The translations under genes were made by a program, and so were the position numbers. From positions 124,001 to 188,000 of the forward strand of contig UBPA01000011.1 in assembly GCA_900467185.1 (NCBI GenBank): 64,000 nt of DNA, in the 5' to 3' direction. Below are positions 35,528-44,367 of the stretch, piece after piece. The notes beneath the pieces were generated by a model, which searched no databases, had not been told where the DNA came from, and was given only the letters and a program-made list of their open reading frames with translations. The first letter of the stretch is position 1; the number at the start of each line of letters is the position of its first letter. The DNA comes from Hyphomicrobiales bacterium (lineage in GTDB: Bacteria; Pseudomonadota; Alphaproteobacteria; Rhizobiales; Rhizobiaceae).

Positions 35528-35575
35528 GATATGAGTAGCTTGATGACTTTTGTCAAATCGTTTATTCAAAAGTTG
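35528..35575 (-). promoter_or_regulatory. Promoter/operator upstream of transaldolase
   Basis: A perfect -35 TTGACA (35556-35551), 17 nt, then -10-like CATATC (35533-35528), reading leftwards. It overlaps ACTTTTG (35546-35552), which has a perfect inverted copy CAAAAGT (35567-35573) after 14 nt. The ACAAAAGT core matches the sites before araB and the sugar-binding protein gene. Confidence 0.6.
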
Positions 35576-35670
35576 TGCCATCATCCTCGAATTTCGGGGC
35601 TTTGAAACGGACCGTTACGACACTTCAGACCGCTTCCGCGGCAAACCGCTCACGCGGAGGGATCGACGCC

Positions 35671-36639
35671 TTGGCCAGACTGGACCGCACCAACCCCAAC
35701 ATCCTGCTCGACACGCGCTCGCTGCGCCTGCGGGCGGCCTGGCTCTACTACAACAGGGGGCTGACGCAGAAGGACATCGCCGAGAATCTCGGCATCAGCC
35801 GCGCGACCGTCATCCGCATGCTGGACGAGGCGGTGAAGCGCGCCGAAGTGCAGATCTGGATCAACGAGACGCCGGAGGACTGCACCGGCCTTGCGCTGCG
35901 GCTGGAGGAGAAACTGGGGCTGGACGAGGCGATCGTCGTGCCGGGCGAAGGCGACGTGGATGAAACCGCGCGCGATGTCGGGGCGGCGCTCGGCACCTTC
36001 CTGTCGGAGGTCATCCGCGACGGCAATGTCGTCGGCGTCGGCTGGGGCCGCACGCTCAGCGCCTCGCTCCAGACCTTCCGTCCGCCGCGCATGGAAAAGG
36101 CCAAGATCGTCTCGCTCCTCGGCGGACTGATCGAAACCTCCACGCTCAACCCGGTCGATTATTCCTGGCGGCTGGCGAGCGCGCTCGGCGCGGACTGCAT
36201 GCTGATGCTCGCGCCGCTGATCGTGGACTCGGAGGAAACCAAGGGGCGCCTGATCGAGCGCTGCGGGCTGGACCGGCTGTTTGCCACCGCCGAAATGCTC
36301 GACATCGCCGTCGTCAGCTGCGGCGACTTCAGCGCCAACGGCTCCTCGCTCTCCCCCGGCTTCCTCTTGCCGGAGGACCTGAAGGCGCTGCTGGCCGCCG
36401 GCACGGTCTGCGACACGCTCTGTCATTTTCTGGATGCGGCAGGAAACAGCGTCGATCACCCGCTGAACCGGCGCGTCATGTCCGTCGGCCTCTCGGCCGT
36501 TGCCAAGGCCCGTCACGTCGTCATCGCATCCGGCGGTCGCAAGCGCGTCGCGGCCATCCGCGCCACCATGGCGCGCACCGGCTGTCACACGCTCATCACC
36601 GACGAAGCCGCCGCGCGCGGCCTGCTGGAACTGGCCTGA
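35671..36639 (+). CDS. SorC/DeoR-type sugar-responsive transcriptional regulator
   Basis: A 322-residue SorC-family regulator: an N-terminal helix-turn-helix (LTQKDIAENLGISRATVIRML, about residues 30-50) and a sugar-phosphate-binding domain related to DeoR/CggR (from about 60 on; GVGWGRTLSASL and VISCG-like VVSCGDFS segments). I start at TTG 35671, preceded by GGAGG 10 nt upstream, since homologues begin near LDRTNPNILLDTRSLRL; an ATG at 35575 adds 32 residues and lacks a good ribosome site. Divergent from transaldolase across a palindromic element. It is the obvious candidate controller of tal, araBAD and the ABC importer; effector unproven. Confidence 0.85.
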   Translation: MARLDRTNPNILLDTRSLRLRAAWLYYNRGLTQKDIAENLGISRATVIRMLDEAVKRAEVQIWINETPEDCTGLALRLEEKLGLDEAIVVPGEGDVDETARDVGAALGTFLSEVIRDGNVVGVGWGRTLSASLQTFRPPRMEKAKIVSLLGGLIETSTLNPVDYSWRLASALGADCMLMLAPLIVDSEETKGRLIERCGLDRLFATAEMLDIAVVSCGDFSANGSSLSPGFLLPEDLKALLAAGTVCDTLCHFLDAAGNSVDHPLNRRVMSVGLSAVAKARHVVIASGGRKRVAAIRATMARTGCHTLITDEAAARGLLELA

Positions 36640-36722
36640 TCCGGCGCTTAACCCGCCACCATCAGGGAACAGAAAGCCGGTCTCCGCTGTTCTCCTCGCG
36701 AAACGAACCCAAGGAGACACAC

Positions 36723-37202
36723 ATGGCGCATACCGATGACACGACGAAGGTCTGGGACCTCATCGACAAGATCGGCTTCTGCATGCTGGCGACCGAAACC
36801 GGCAACGATATCCGCGCCCGGCCGATGGCGGCCTATGTGGAGCGCATGGAAAATTCCGTCTACTTCCTGACGGATGCCGACAGCCACAAGGACGACGAGG
36901 TCGAAGCTCACCCCAACGTCTGCCTCGCCTTTGCCGACACCAAGGGCCAGAAGTACGTCTCGCTGTCCGGCACCGCGACCGTCGAAAACGACCGCGAGAA
37001 GATCAAGGAGCTCTGGGGCACCCCGGCCAAGGCGTGGTGGGACAGCCCGGATGATCCGAAGATCCGCATCCTGCGCGTCACCCCCTCCTTCGCCGAATAC
37101 TGGGACAGCCCCGGCACCGTCATCAGCTATATCAAGATGGCCGCAGCCGCCGTGTCGAACACCCGTCCCGACATGGGCGAGAATGCGAAGGTCAATCTCT
37201 GA
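36723..37202 (+). CDS. Pyridoxamine 5'-phosphate oxidase-like (general stress protein 26 type)
   Basis: A 159-residue split-barrel flavin-binding protein of the PNPOx-like family, similar to general stress protein 26. Visible segments are FCMLATETGNDIRARPM, VYFLTDADSHKDDEV and LAFADTKGQKYVSLSG. The substrate of this subgroup is not known; some members bind FMN or F420. AAGGAGA lies before the ATG. Followed by a strong terminator. Confidence 0.85.
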   Translation: MAHTDDTTKVWDLIDKIGFCMLATETGNDIRARPMAAYVERMENSVYFLTDADSHKDDEVEAHPNVCLAFADTKGQKYVSLSGTATVENDREKIKELWGTPAKAWWDSPDDPKIRILRVTPSFAEYWDSPGTVISYIKMAAAAVSNTRPDMGENAKVNL

Positions 37203-37230
37203 TCGGTTTCCCGTAACCGATCCGATGAAC

Positions 37231-37259
37231 CGGCGCGGCGCTTCTGCCGCGCCGTTTTT
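37231..37259 (+). terminator. Intrinsic terminator
   Basis: CGGCGCGGC / GCCGCGCCG stem with a 6-nt loop and five T after it, 28 nt past the stop of the PNPOx-like gene. Confidence 0.9.
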
Positions 37260-37365
37260 CGTTGCGCTACAGACGCCGATCATGTCGACATCCTGTATTA
37301 CCCCATGGTAGAACCGGACGAGGCCCTGGTGACGCAGGGCGTGTCGGAATGCGAAGAGGGGTCTC

Positions 37366-38076
37366 ATGACGGAAGCGATCTCCGCCGAAACGGTTCGGGC
37401 CCGCGGGTCGGGAACCCAGAGCGTCTATGCCGCCTTGCGGGGAGAAATCCTGTCCATGGCGCTGTCGCCCGGCAGTCCGCTCGATGAGGTCCGGCTGTCG
37501 GAACGCTTTGGCATGTCGCGCACGCCGATCCGCGAGGCGCTGTTGCGCCTGTCGGCCGACGGTCTCGTGACGACGCTGCCGAACCGCAACACCATCGTCG
37601 CCACCATCGATTTCGCCGAGCTTCCCACCTATTTCGACGCGCTCACCCTCATGTACCGCGTCACCACCCGCGCCGCCGCCTCGCGCCGCGATGCCGCGCA
37701 GATGGCGGAGATCCGGCGGCACCAGCGGGCATTTGCCAAGGCGGTCGAAGCCCATGATGCCTATGGCATGATCGAGGCGAACCGCGAATTCCATGTCGCC
37801 ATCGCCGTGCTCGGCGGCAATCCCTATTACGTCACCTTCTTCAGCCGCCTGCTGGACGAGGGACGACGCATCCTGCGGCTCTACTACTCGACCTTCGACG
37901 ACCGCCTGCCGCGGCAATATGTCGATGAGCACGAGGCCTTCATCGCCGCCATCGAGGCTGGCGATGTTGAGGAATGCGACCGGCTCGCCATCGCCCATGC
38001 CGCCCAGATCGTGCGGCAGATCCAGGAATATGTCGCCCGCGACATGGGCAAGGCGACCGCCATCCGGAACCTCTGA
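37366..38076 (+). CDS. GntR-family regulator (FCD type)
   Basis: A 236-residue regulator with a winged helix (about 20-85; LSERFGMSRTPIREALLRLSADG) and a C-terminal FCD ligand-binding domain with candidate metal-ligand residues in EANREFHVAI and HAAQIVRQ. FCD-type GntR regulators usually sense small organic acids or related metabolites. Upstream of an M24 peptidase on the same strand with 57 nt between them, so it may control that gene. Confidence 0.88.
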   Translation: MTEAISAETVRARGSGTQSVYAALRGEILSMALSPGSPLDEVRLSERFGMSRTPIREALLRLSADGLVTTLPNRNTIVATIDFAELPTYFDALTLMYRVTTRAAASRRDAAQMAEIRRHQRAFAKAVEAHDAYGMIEANREFHVAIAVLGGNPYYVTFFSRLLDEGRRILRLYYSTFDDRLPRQYVDEHEAFIAAIEAGDVEECDRLAIAHAAQIVRQIQEYVARDMGKATAIRNL

Positions 38077-38133
38077 GCGGCCCGGCAACGCTGGCCCCGC
38101 CTCTCACCGCGCCATAAAGACAGAAAGCATATC

Positions 38134-39279
38134 ATGTCCCTCACCGATCATGGTCTTCCCGCGTTCATTTCCGATGCCGAGCGGCGGGAGCGCCTCGACA
38201 AACTGCGTGCAAGCCTCGACGCCCAAGGCCTTGCCGGTCTCCTGCTCGGTTCTTCGAAGAGCCTGCAATACTTCACCGGCCTTCACTGGCATGCGAGCGA
38301 GCGCCTGCTCGGTGCCTTGGTCACCCCGACGGCGCTGCATTACATCGTCCCCGGTTTCGAGCAGAGCCGCGTCGAGACCCTGCCGCATCTGCCGGGCGAA
38401 ATCGCCGTCTGGCAGGAGGAGGAGAGCCCGGCCGACCTCGTCCGCCGCATCATCGGCGCGCACGGAACGCTGGCGCTCGACGATGCCCTGCCGCTCGCCA
38501 TCTATCATCCGTTGGCAACAGCCTTCGGCCGGGAGCGCCTCCTGGATGGTGGCCCCGTCATCCGCGACATCCGGATCGTCAAGTCCGCGGCAGAAATCGC
38601 CATCATCCAGCACGCCATGACCATCACGCTGGAGGTGCACAAACGGGCGCATGCGCAGATGGCGCCGGGCGTGCGGGCGTCCGACATCGTGCGCTTCATC
38701 GATCGCGAGCATCGCGCCCTCGCCGGGTCCGGCTCCACCTTCTGCATCGTCTCCTTCGGCACCGCCACCTCCCTGCCCCACGGTGCGGATGGCGATCAGA
38801 TCTTGTGCGAAGGCGATGCGATTCTGGTGGACACGGGCACGCGGATCGACGGCTACCACTCGGACCTCACCCGCACCTACATGCTGGGCGAGGCAACACC
38901 GGACTTCGCCCGCGCCTGGGCCATCGAGCGGGAGGCGCAGCAGGCCGTGTTCGATGCCGCCCGCATCGGCGCGCCCTGCCACAGCCTCGACGATGCCGCG
39001 CGCGCAGTGCTGGTACGCCACGGCCTCGGCCCGGACTACACGCTGCCCGGCCTGCCCCACCGCGCCGGCCACGGTCTCGGGCTCGAGATCCACGAGCATC
39101 CCTATATCGTGCGCGGCAACACCCTGCCGCTGCGCGCCGGCATGGTGTTCTCCAACGAGCCGATGGTCGTCTTCCCCGACCGCTTCGGCATTCGCCTCGA
39201 AGATCACATCTATATGACCGAGACGGGCCCGAAATGGTTCACCGAGCCGGCCCCCGGGCCGATGCAACCGGTCGCCTGA
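38134..39279 (+). CDS. M24 family peptidase/Xaa-Pro aminopeptidase-like hydrolase
   Basis: A 381-residue two-domain creatinase/prolidase-fold enzyme. Candidate dinuclear-metal ligands are visible in order: Asp in ILVDTGTRIDGY, Asp in HSDLTRTY, His in HRAGHGLGLEIHE, Glu in FSNEPMV and Glu in IRLEDH. Family members cleave N-terminal X-Pro bonds or amide bonds of small metabolites such as ectoine or creatine. Not exported. Neighbouring GntR gene and convergent TRAP transporter leave open a metabolic role. Confidence 0.85.
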   Translation: MSLTDHGLPAFISDAERRERLDKLRASLDAQGLAGLLLGSSKSLQYFTGLHWHASERLLGALVTPTALHYIVPGFEQSRVETLPHLPGEIAVWQEEESPADLVRRIIGAHGTLALDDALPLAIYHPLATAFGRERLLDGGPVIRDIRIVKSAAEIAIIQHAMTITLEVHKRAHAQMAPGVRASDIVRFIDREHRALAGSGSTFCIVSFGTATSLPHGADGDQILCEGDAILVDTGTRIDGYHSDLTRTYMLGEATPDFARAWAIEREAQQAVFDAARIGAPCHSLDDAARAVLVRHGLGPDYTLPGLPHRAGHGLGLEIHEHPYIVRGNTLPLRAGMVFSNEPMVVFPDRFGIRLEDHIYMTETGPKWFTEPAPGPMQPVA

Positions 39280-39288
39280 GGGTTCGGC

Positions 39289-39312
39289 AGGGCGAAGCAC
39301 GCGCTTCGCCCT
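39289..39312. terminator. Hairpin between convergent genes
   Basis: Perfect 10-bp stem AGGGCGAAGC / GCTTCGCCCT with an ACGC loop between the M24 peptidase and the TRAP binding protein gene. No T run, so probably a weak bidirectional terminator. Confidence 0.65.
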
Positions 39313-39320
39313 CACCGGTT

Positions 39321-40331
39321 TCAGATCTTCTCGACCGTATCGATGCGCGCCTGCCCGCCGACGACGGGCGCGAACGCGTCCCAGACGCCGCGCGCGCCCT
39401 GCCGCCATTCGGCGATATCCGGCACCTCCAGCACCTGCCCGCCATGCGACAGCGCGGTCGCCACGCTCTTTTCCTCGTCGGCCACGATCAGCGCATCGAA
39501 CACGGCCGCACCCTCCGTCGAGGCATCCGACAGCACCTGCTGCTCCTCGGGTGAGAGCCCGTTCCAGAAGCTGCCGGCGAAATAGACGACGCCCGAGGCG
39601 CGGATATGGCCGGTCAGCATCATCACCGGCACCACCTCGTAGAGCTTGAAACCGGCATAAGCGGACTTGGTCAGGTCCATCGCATCGGCAACGCCGGTGG
39701 ACAGAGCGTTGTAGGTTTCGGTGATCGGAATGCCGACCGGCACCGCGCCGAAGCCGGACCAGAGCTTGGTGTGCAGCGGGCTCTGGATCACGCGGATCTT
39801 CCGCCCGACTATCTCCTGCGGACGCAGGATTGGTTCCTTGGCCAGAAGATGCCGCGCGCCGTAATCGATGAAGCCGGTCGCGACGAAATTCTGGGCCTTG
39901 AGCTTGGCCCGGAGGTCGGCGCCGATCTCGCCATCGACGACGCGGGCCACATGCGCGGCATCACGGTAGAGAAACGGCAGGTCGAGGATCTGCAGCTCCG
40001 GCACCCAGCCGGAGAGCGAAGAGACGGTGGAGAGGCTCGCCTGCACCGCGCCGAGCCGCGTCGCCTCGGCCACCTCCTTTTCCCCGCCCAAGGCACCGTT
40101 GGCGACGATGTTGAACCGGAAGCGACCGGGCATGCGGCTTTCCACCCGCTCGGCGATGTGCCGCCAGATCTTCGTCTCCGGCTTGTCCTCGCCGAGCAGC
40201 GAGGCGACCGTAATGCTCGTGGTTTTTGCGAGCGCAGGGCGGATGAGCGCTGGGGCGAACAGGCCGGCGGCCAGGGACGATGTCAGGAAGGTACGGCGTG
40301 TGGTGATGGACATGGGTTTTTGGATCCTCAT
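39321..40331 (-). CDS. TRAP transporter substrate-binding protein (DctP family)
   Basis: A 336-residue periplasmic TRAP binding protein. The N-terminus has a twin-arginine-like motif TTRRTFL followed by a hydrophobic segment (SSLAAGLFAPALI) and cleavage near ALA-K, then the family body with GVADAMDLTKSAYAGFKLYEV. The first ATG overlaps the stop of the fused membrane subunit (ATGA); a second ATG at 40313 is equally plausible. Last gene of the leftward run that begins at the TPP riboswitch. Ligand unknown. Confidence 0.85.
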   Translation of the reverse strand: MRIQKPMSITTRRTFLTSSLAAGLFAPALIRPALAKTTSITVASLLGEDKPETKIWRHIAERVESRMPGRFRFNIVANGALGGEKEVAEATRLGAVQASLSTVSSLSGWVPELQILDLPFLYRDAAHVARVVDGEIGADLRAKLKAQNFVATGFIDYGARHLLAKEPILRPQEIVGRKIRVIQSPLHTKLWSGFGAVPVGIPITETYNALSTGVADAMDLTKSAYAGFKLYEVVPVMMLTGHIRASGVVYFAGSFWNGLSPEEQQVLSDASTEGAAVFDALIVADEEKSVATALSHGGQVLEVPDIAEWRQGARGVWDAFAPVVGGQARIDTVEKI

Positions 40332-42190
40332 GGACGGAAGACGAGCGCGAGCGCGGACAGGATGAAAAGCGAGACGAGAAGTGCCCCGAGATAGGGAAGC
40401 ACGGCCCGGAACAGGGCGGAGGCCGGCACGCCGGTGACGCCGGAGACGACATAGACGAGCAGGCCGAGCGGTGGCGTCAGCCCGTGGATCATCAGGTTGA
40501 CGACGAGGATGACCCCGAAATGCACCGGATCGATGCCGGCAGCGACCGCCGCCGGCAGCAGTACCGGACCGATGAGGAGGATCGCTGCACCGATGTCGAG
40601 GATCAGCCCCAGCGCCAGCAGAACGAGGTTGGAGAGCAGAAGCACCGCAAGCGCACTGCCCCCGAGCAGCGTCACGACGGACTGCATCACCCCGGCGATA
40701 TCATCCACCGCGAGCAGAAAGGCGAAGGGCGCGGCCGTGCCGATCAGAAGCCCGATGGCCGACGCCTCCACGGCAGCCTGCCGGAAGACGCCGAACAGGC
40801 CGGGAACGCCGCGCCGCGCCATCAGCGCGAGAAGGAGCGTATAGGCCGCCGCGAGCGCCGCGGCCTCCGTCGTCGTGACGATGCCGATGCGGATGCCGAA
40901 GACGACGATGAGCCCGAGCCCGAAGGCGGGAACGGCCGACAGCGCCGCACGCAGCTGCACGTCGCGCCCGACGCGCGGCATGCGCCCGTGATCGCCAGCC
41001 GTGAGCGCGATGGCGACGGCAAGGCAGAGCGCCATCAGCCCGCCGGCGACGAAGCCGCCCGTCAACAGCGCGCCGATCGACAGGTTGGTCGCGGCCGCGA
41101 GAAGCAGAAAGGCGATGGAGGGCGGGATGACGTTGTCGAGCACGGAGGTTGCCGCGACGATGGCCCCGGCCTGCGCCGGCGGATAGCCGTGGCGCACCAG
41201 CTCCGGCTGAAACGTCGCCGCGCCGAAGGCGGCGTTCGCGACCGACGAGCCGGACGCGCCCGAAAACAGCACCCCGGTGAGAAGCACCGTCTGCGCAAGA
41301 CCGGCCCGGCGGTGCCCGACGAGGCTCGCCGCGAACCGCACCAGCCGGTCGGCAGCACCCGACGCCGTCAGAAGCGCGCCGGTGAGCAGGAAGAACGGCA
41401 CGGCGAGCAGCAGGAACTTGGACAGACCGGCAACGGTCGTGGACAGGATCGCCGGCGCCGGCAGGCTGCTGCCGAAGGCGACCGCCACCGCGGCGGCGGC
41501 CAGAAACGCGTGCGCGAGCGGCGCCGACAACAGAAGCCCGAGCGCGGCGACGAGCGCCATCCAGACGCTTGGCGGCCAGGACGTCTCGATGACCAAATGG
41601 CCCGCAAGCAGATATACCGTCACGCCGAGCACCGGCCCGGCGATCGCGCGCGCGATGTCCCCCTCGGCAATGCGGGTGAGAACCAGCATCAGGAGCAGCG
41701 CCGCACCGCCAAGCAGGGGCAATCCGAAACGCAGGGCTTCCGGCACGCCCAGCGTCGGCGATGTGCCTCCGACCATCTCCATGACGGCCCCGGCGCCGAA
41801 AACGAGCACGAGGCCGGCGAGCACCGAGACCCCGTCCGCCCCGATGCCGGCAAGCCGCTGCGGCAGCGGCGGCAGCCGCGACACCAGAATATCGAGCCGC
41901 ATGGCCAGCGGCCCGTTCAGGGCCAGAGGCGCACCGAGCGCGATGAGGGCGATGTGCAGCCAGATCCCCAGGTCCTCCGCGCCCATCAGCCCGGTCTTGA
42001 ACCCATAGCGCAACACGACGCCGGCAAGCACCACCACGAGCATGGTCGCGAGAACGAGCCCGGCGAGCGAGCCGAGGAGACGGTCGAGCACGCGCAGAAC
42101 AGCACCGGCGACGCGCGCAGGCGCGCCGACAGAACCGACGCCGGTCTCAATATCGCCTTGACCCGGCGCGTCCGTCACGCTGTCCACCAC
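40328..42190 (-). CDS. TRAP transporter fused DctQ-DctM membrane subunit
   Basis: A 620-residue integral membrane protein that fuses the small subunit (about residues 25-190, four helices) with the large DctM-type subunit (about 195-620, ten or more helices). Large-subunit hallmarks are LFSGASGSSVANAAFGAA and the helix-turn segments around LDNVIPPSIAFLLLAAA. Such transporters are secondary importers of carboxylates and other small molecules driven by Na+ or H+ gradients. The start is GTG at 42190, overlapping thiD by 16 nt, so it is cotranslated with the thiamine genes. Substrate unknown. Confidence 0.88.
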   Translation of the reverse strand: MVDSVTDAPGQGDIETGVGSVGAPARVAGAVLRVLDRLLGSLAGLVLATMLVVVLAGVVLRYGFKTGLMGAEDLGIWLHIALIALGAPLALNGPLAMRLDILVSRLPPLPQRLAGIGADGVSVLAGLVLVFGAGAVMEMVGGTSPTLGVPEALRFGLPLLGGAALLLMLVLTRIAEGDIARAIAGPVLGVTVYLLAGHLVIETSWPPSVWMALVAALGLLLSAPLAHAFLAAAAVAVAFGSSLPAPAILSTTVAGLSKFLLLAVPFFLLTGALLTASGAADRLVRFAASLVGHRRAGLAQTVLLTGVLFSGASGSSVANAAFGAATFQPELVRHGYPPAQAGAIVAATSVLDNVIPPSIAFLLLAAATNLSIGALLTGGFVAGGLMALCLAVAIALTAGDHGRMPRVGRDVQLRAALSAVPAFGLGLIVVFGIRIGIVTTTEAAALAAAYTLLLALMARRGVPGLFGVFRQAAVEASAIGLLIGTAAPFAFLLAVDDIAGVMQSVVTLLGGSALAVLLLSNLVLLALGLILDIGAAILLIGPVLLPAAVAAGIDPVHFGVILVVNLMIHGLTPPLGLLVYVVSGVTGVPASALFRAVLPYLGALLVSLFILSALALVFRP

Positions 42191-42975
42191 CGGTAGAAAT
42201 GGTGCACGGGGCCCCGCCCCTTGCCGATCGCAACGCCGCGCCCCGCTTCCAGCGCCTGATGGAGATAGGTCTTCGACAGGCTGACGGCCTCGACCAGCGC
42301 GTAGCCGCGCGCAAGATGGGCGGTGATGGCCGCAGCGAGCGTACAGCCCGTGCCGTGGTCGTTGCGCGTAGCGATGCGCGGTGCGGCGAAGGCTCGCACA
42401 CTCTCACCATCGAACAGCAGGTCGATGCTCTCGGGCCCGTCACCATGCCCGCCTTTGATGAGCACGGTCGCCGCACCGGCCTTCAGAATGGCCTCCGCCT
42501 GCCTGGTCACGGCGGCACGATCGTGGGCGATCGGCAGTCCCGTCAGAAGTGCTGCCTCCGGCAGGTTCGGCGTCACGATTGCGGCCCGCGGCACCAGCAT
42601 CGTCCGGAGCGCATCGATCGCCTCTTCCCGAAGCAGCCGGTCGCCCGACGTCGCGACCATGACCGGATCGAGGACGACGGGCCCCGCAAAACCCACCAGG
42701 CCGGCCGCGATCGTCTCGATGGTTTCGGCCCGCGACACCATGCCGATCTTCAGCGCCCGGACATCCATGTCGGCAAACACCGCCGCCATCTGCGCGGCGA
42801 TCAGGCCGCACGAGATATCCTCGACCGCCGTCACGCCCGTCGTATTCTGCGCCGTCACGGCGGTGATGACGCTCGTGGCGAAGGTCTCAAGCGCGGAAAA
42901 CGTCTTGATGTCGGCCTGGATGCCGGCACCGCCACCGCTGTCGGAGCCGGCGATAGTCAGCGCGATCGCGGTCAT
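42175..42975 (-). CDS. thiD: Hydroxymethylpyrimidine (phosphate) kinase
   Basis: A 266-residue ribokinase-fold kinase that phosphorylates HMP and HMP-P for thiamine synthesis. The N-terminus IAGSDSGGGAGIQADIKTF is diagnostic, as is the DPVMVATSGDRLL segment and the C-terminal GTGCTLAAAITA motif (anion hole). Overlaps thiE by ATGA and the downstream TRAP gene by 16 nt. Length equals E. coli ThiD. Confidence 0.95.
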   Translation of the reverse strand: MTAIALTIAGSDSGGGAGIQADIKTFSALETFATSVITAVTAQNTTGVTAVEDISCGLIAAQMAAVFADMDVRALKIGMVSRAETIETIAAGLVGFAGPVVLDPVMVATSGDRLLREEAIDALRTMLVPRAAIVTPNLPEAALLTGLPIAHDRAAVTRQAEAILKAGAATVLIKGGHGDGPESIDLLFDGESVRAFAAPRIATRNDHGTGCTLAAAITAHLARGYALVEAVSLSKTYLHQALEAGRGVAIGKGRGPVHHFYRWWTA

Positions 42976-43646
42976 GTCCTGCTCTCCAGCGCGGCATCCA
43001 CCGCCGTGCGGAACGCCCGGCTCGCGCCGGCAATATCACTGGCGCGGAAGATGGCCGAAATCACCGCCACGCCATCGGCACCGGCCGCGATCACCTCCGG
43101 CACGCGCGACAGGTCGATGCCGGCGATGGCGCTTACGGGCATGTCCGGCCGAAGGCTTCGGATCGCCCCGCGCAGCGCGCGCAACCCGTCCAGCCCGACC
43201 GGCGGGTCCGGATTGACCTTGGAGAGCGTCTCGAACACGCCGCCGATGCACGCATAGTCCACCGGCGCACGACCCGCGCGCGCCGCATCGGCTTGCGTTT
43301 TCACCGTCAGCCCGATGATCGCGGCGTCGCCCAGCAACCGCCGCGCCGTCTCCGCATCCATGTCGTCGGCCCCGAGATGCACGCCATCCGCACCCGCCGC
43401 CAGCGCCACGTCCACCCGGTCGTTGACGACGAAGGCCACGCCCGTGCCGGCAAGGGCCGCCCGGATGGCGCTTGCCCGCTCGACCATGACGCGCGTGGAA
43501 GCCGTCTTGTCGCGGTACTGGATCAGCGTTGCACCATGGCGGGCGGCAGCGAGCGCCAGCTCGGGCAGCGGCGCGATGTCCGCCAGCGATGAATCGACGA
43601 TCGCGTTCAGGCGATCATCGACCTTAATCGTGTTCGGGATGGTCAT
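42972..43646 (-). CDS. thiE: Thiamine phosphate synthase
   Basis: A 224-residue TIM-barrel enzyme that joins HMP-PP and the thiazole phosphate to make thiamine phosphate. Motifs are LIQYRDK near residue 40, VNDRVDVALAAGADGVHLG and the VSAIAGID segment. The ATG at 43646 is preferred; the longer frame lies inside thiM. Its 5' end overlaps thiM by 23 nt. Confidence 0.93.
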   Translation of the reverse strand: MTIPNTIKVDDRLNAIVDSSLADIAPLPELALAAARHGATLIQYRDKTASTRVMVERASAIRAALAGTGVAFVVNDRVDVALAAGADGVHLGADDMDAETARRLLGDAAIIGLTVKTQADAARAGRAPVDYACIGGVFETLSKVNPDPPVGLDGLRALRGAIRSLRPDMPVSAIAGIDLSRVPEVIAAGADGVAVISAIFRASDIAGASRAFRTAVDAALESRT

Positions 43647-44367
43647 GTCGGATCCTTGCAAGAGAAAGAATGTCGGTATCGCCGACGGCCGCCAGCGCAT
43701 CGAGGAAGGCGGCTGCGAACGTGCCGGGCCCGCGCGCATGGGGCGCCGCCCGCTCCGCCGCGACCCCGGTCACCGTCAGGGCGGCGGAGGCGGCCGCAAG
43801 CGCATCCGGCTCGACGGCGCGGAACGCGGCGATCACGCCGCCCGAGAGACAGCCGGTGCCGGTCACCTGCGCCATGAAGGGATGCCCGTTGCCGATCTCG
43901 ACGGACGCCTCTCCGCGCTGCAGCAGATCGACCGGCCCGGTAACGATCCGCAAGATTCCGGGCGTCTCGCCGATCAGCGCCATCTCGGCGCGGTTGCCGC
44001 GCACCACGGTCGGCTGTAGCGCGATCAGCTCGCGTGCGAAGGCGAGCCGTGACGGCGAGTAGTCGCAATGGACGGGATCGACAATCCACGGCTTGCCCTG
44101 TGCCCGGGCGACCGCGACGCCGAGACGGATCGCGGCGCGGCGATCCGCATCCAGCGTGCCGAGATTGACGGTCAGCGCATCCGCGCGGCCGACGAAGCTT
44201 TCCACCTCCTCCAGCGATCCGGTCATCGAGGGCAAGCCCCCGATGACCGTGATGCCGTCGGCGGTGAACTTCTGCACCACGCTGTTCATGAGGCAATGCA
44301 CGCGCGGCCGCGCCTGCCGCACCCGCGCCAGCATGTCCGCGACAGCCTGTGCCGTGATCGCGCTCAT
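43624..44367 (-). CDS. thiM: Hydroxyethylthiazole kinase
   Basis: A 247-residue thiazole (THZ) kinase of the thiamine salvage route. Motifs include CLMNSVVQKFTADG, VNLGTLDADRR, DPVHCDYS, and the anion-hole segment GTGCLSGGVIAAF. It starts ATGA over the thiY stop. Together with ThiD and ThiE it can build thiamine phosphate from imported HMP and THZ rather than by de novo synthesis; no thiC or thiG is in the window. Confidence 0.92.
   Translation of the reverse strand: MSAITAQAVADMLARVRQARPRVHCLMNSVVQKFTADGITVIGGLPSMTGSLEEVESFVGRADALTVNLGTLDADRRAAIRLGVAVARAQGKPWIVDPVHCDYSPSRLAFARELIALQPTVVRGNRAEMALIGETPGILRIVTGPVDLLQRGEASVEIGNGHPFMAQVTGTGCLSGGVIAAFRAVEPDALAAASAALTVTGVAAERAAPHARGPGTFAAAFLDALAAVGDTDILSLARIRHDHPEHD

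Noticed and set aside
37299-37310. TACC-CCAT-GGTA palindrome before the GntR gene as operator
   Set aside because: Only 4-bp arms, and it does not fit the TGGTnnnACCA-type consensus; too weak to support.
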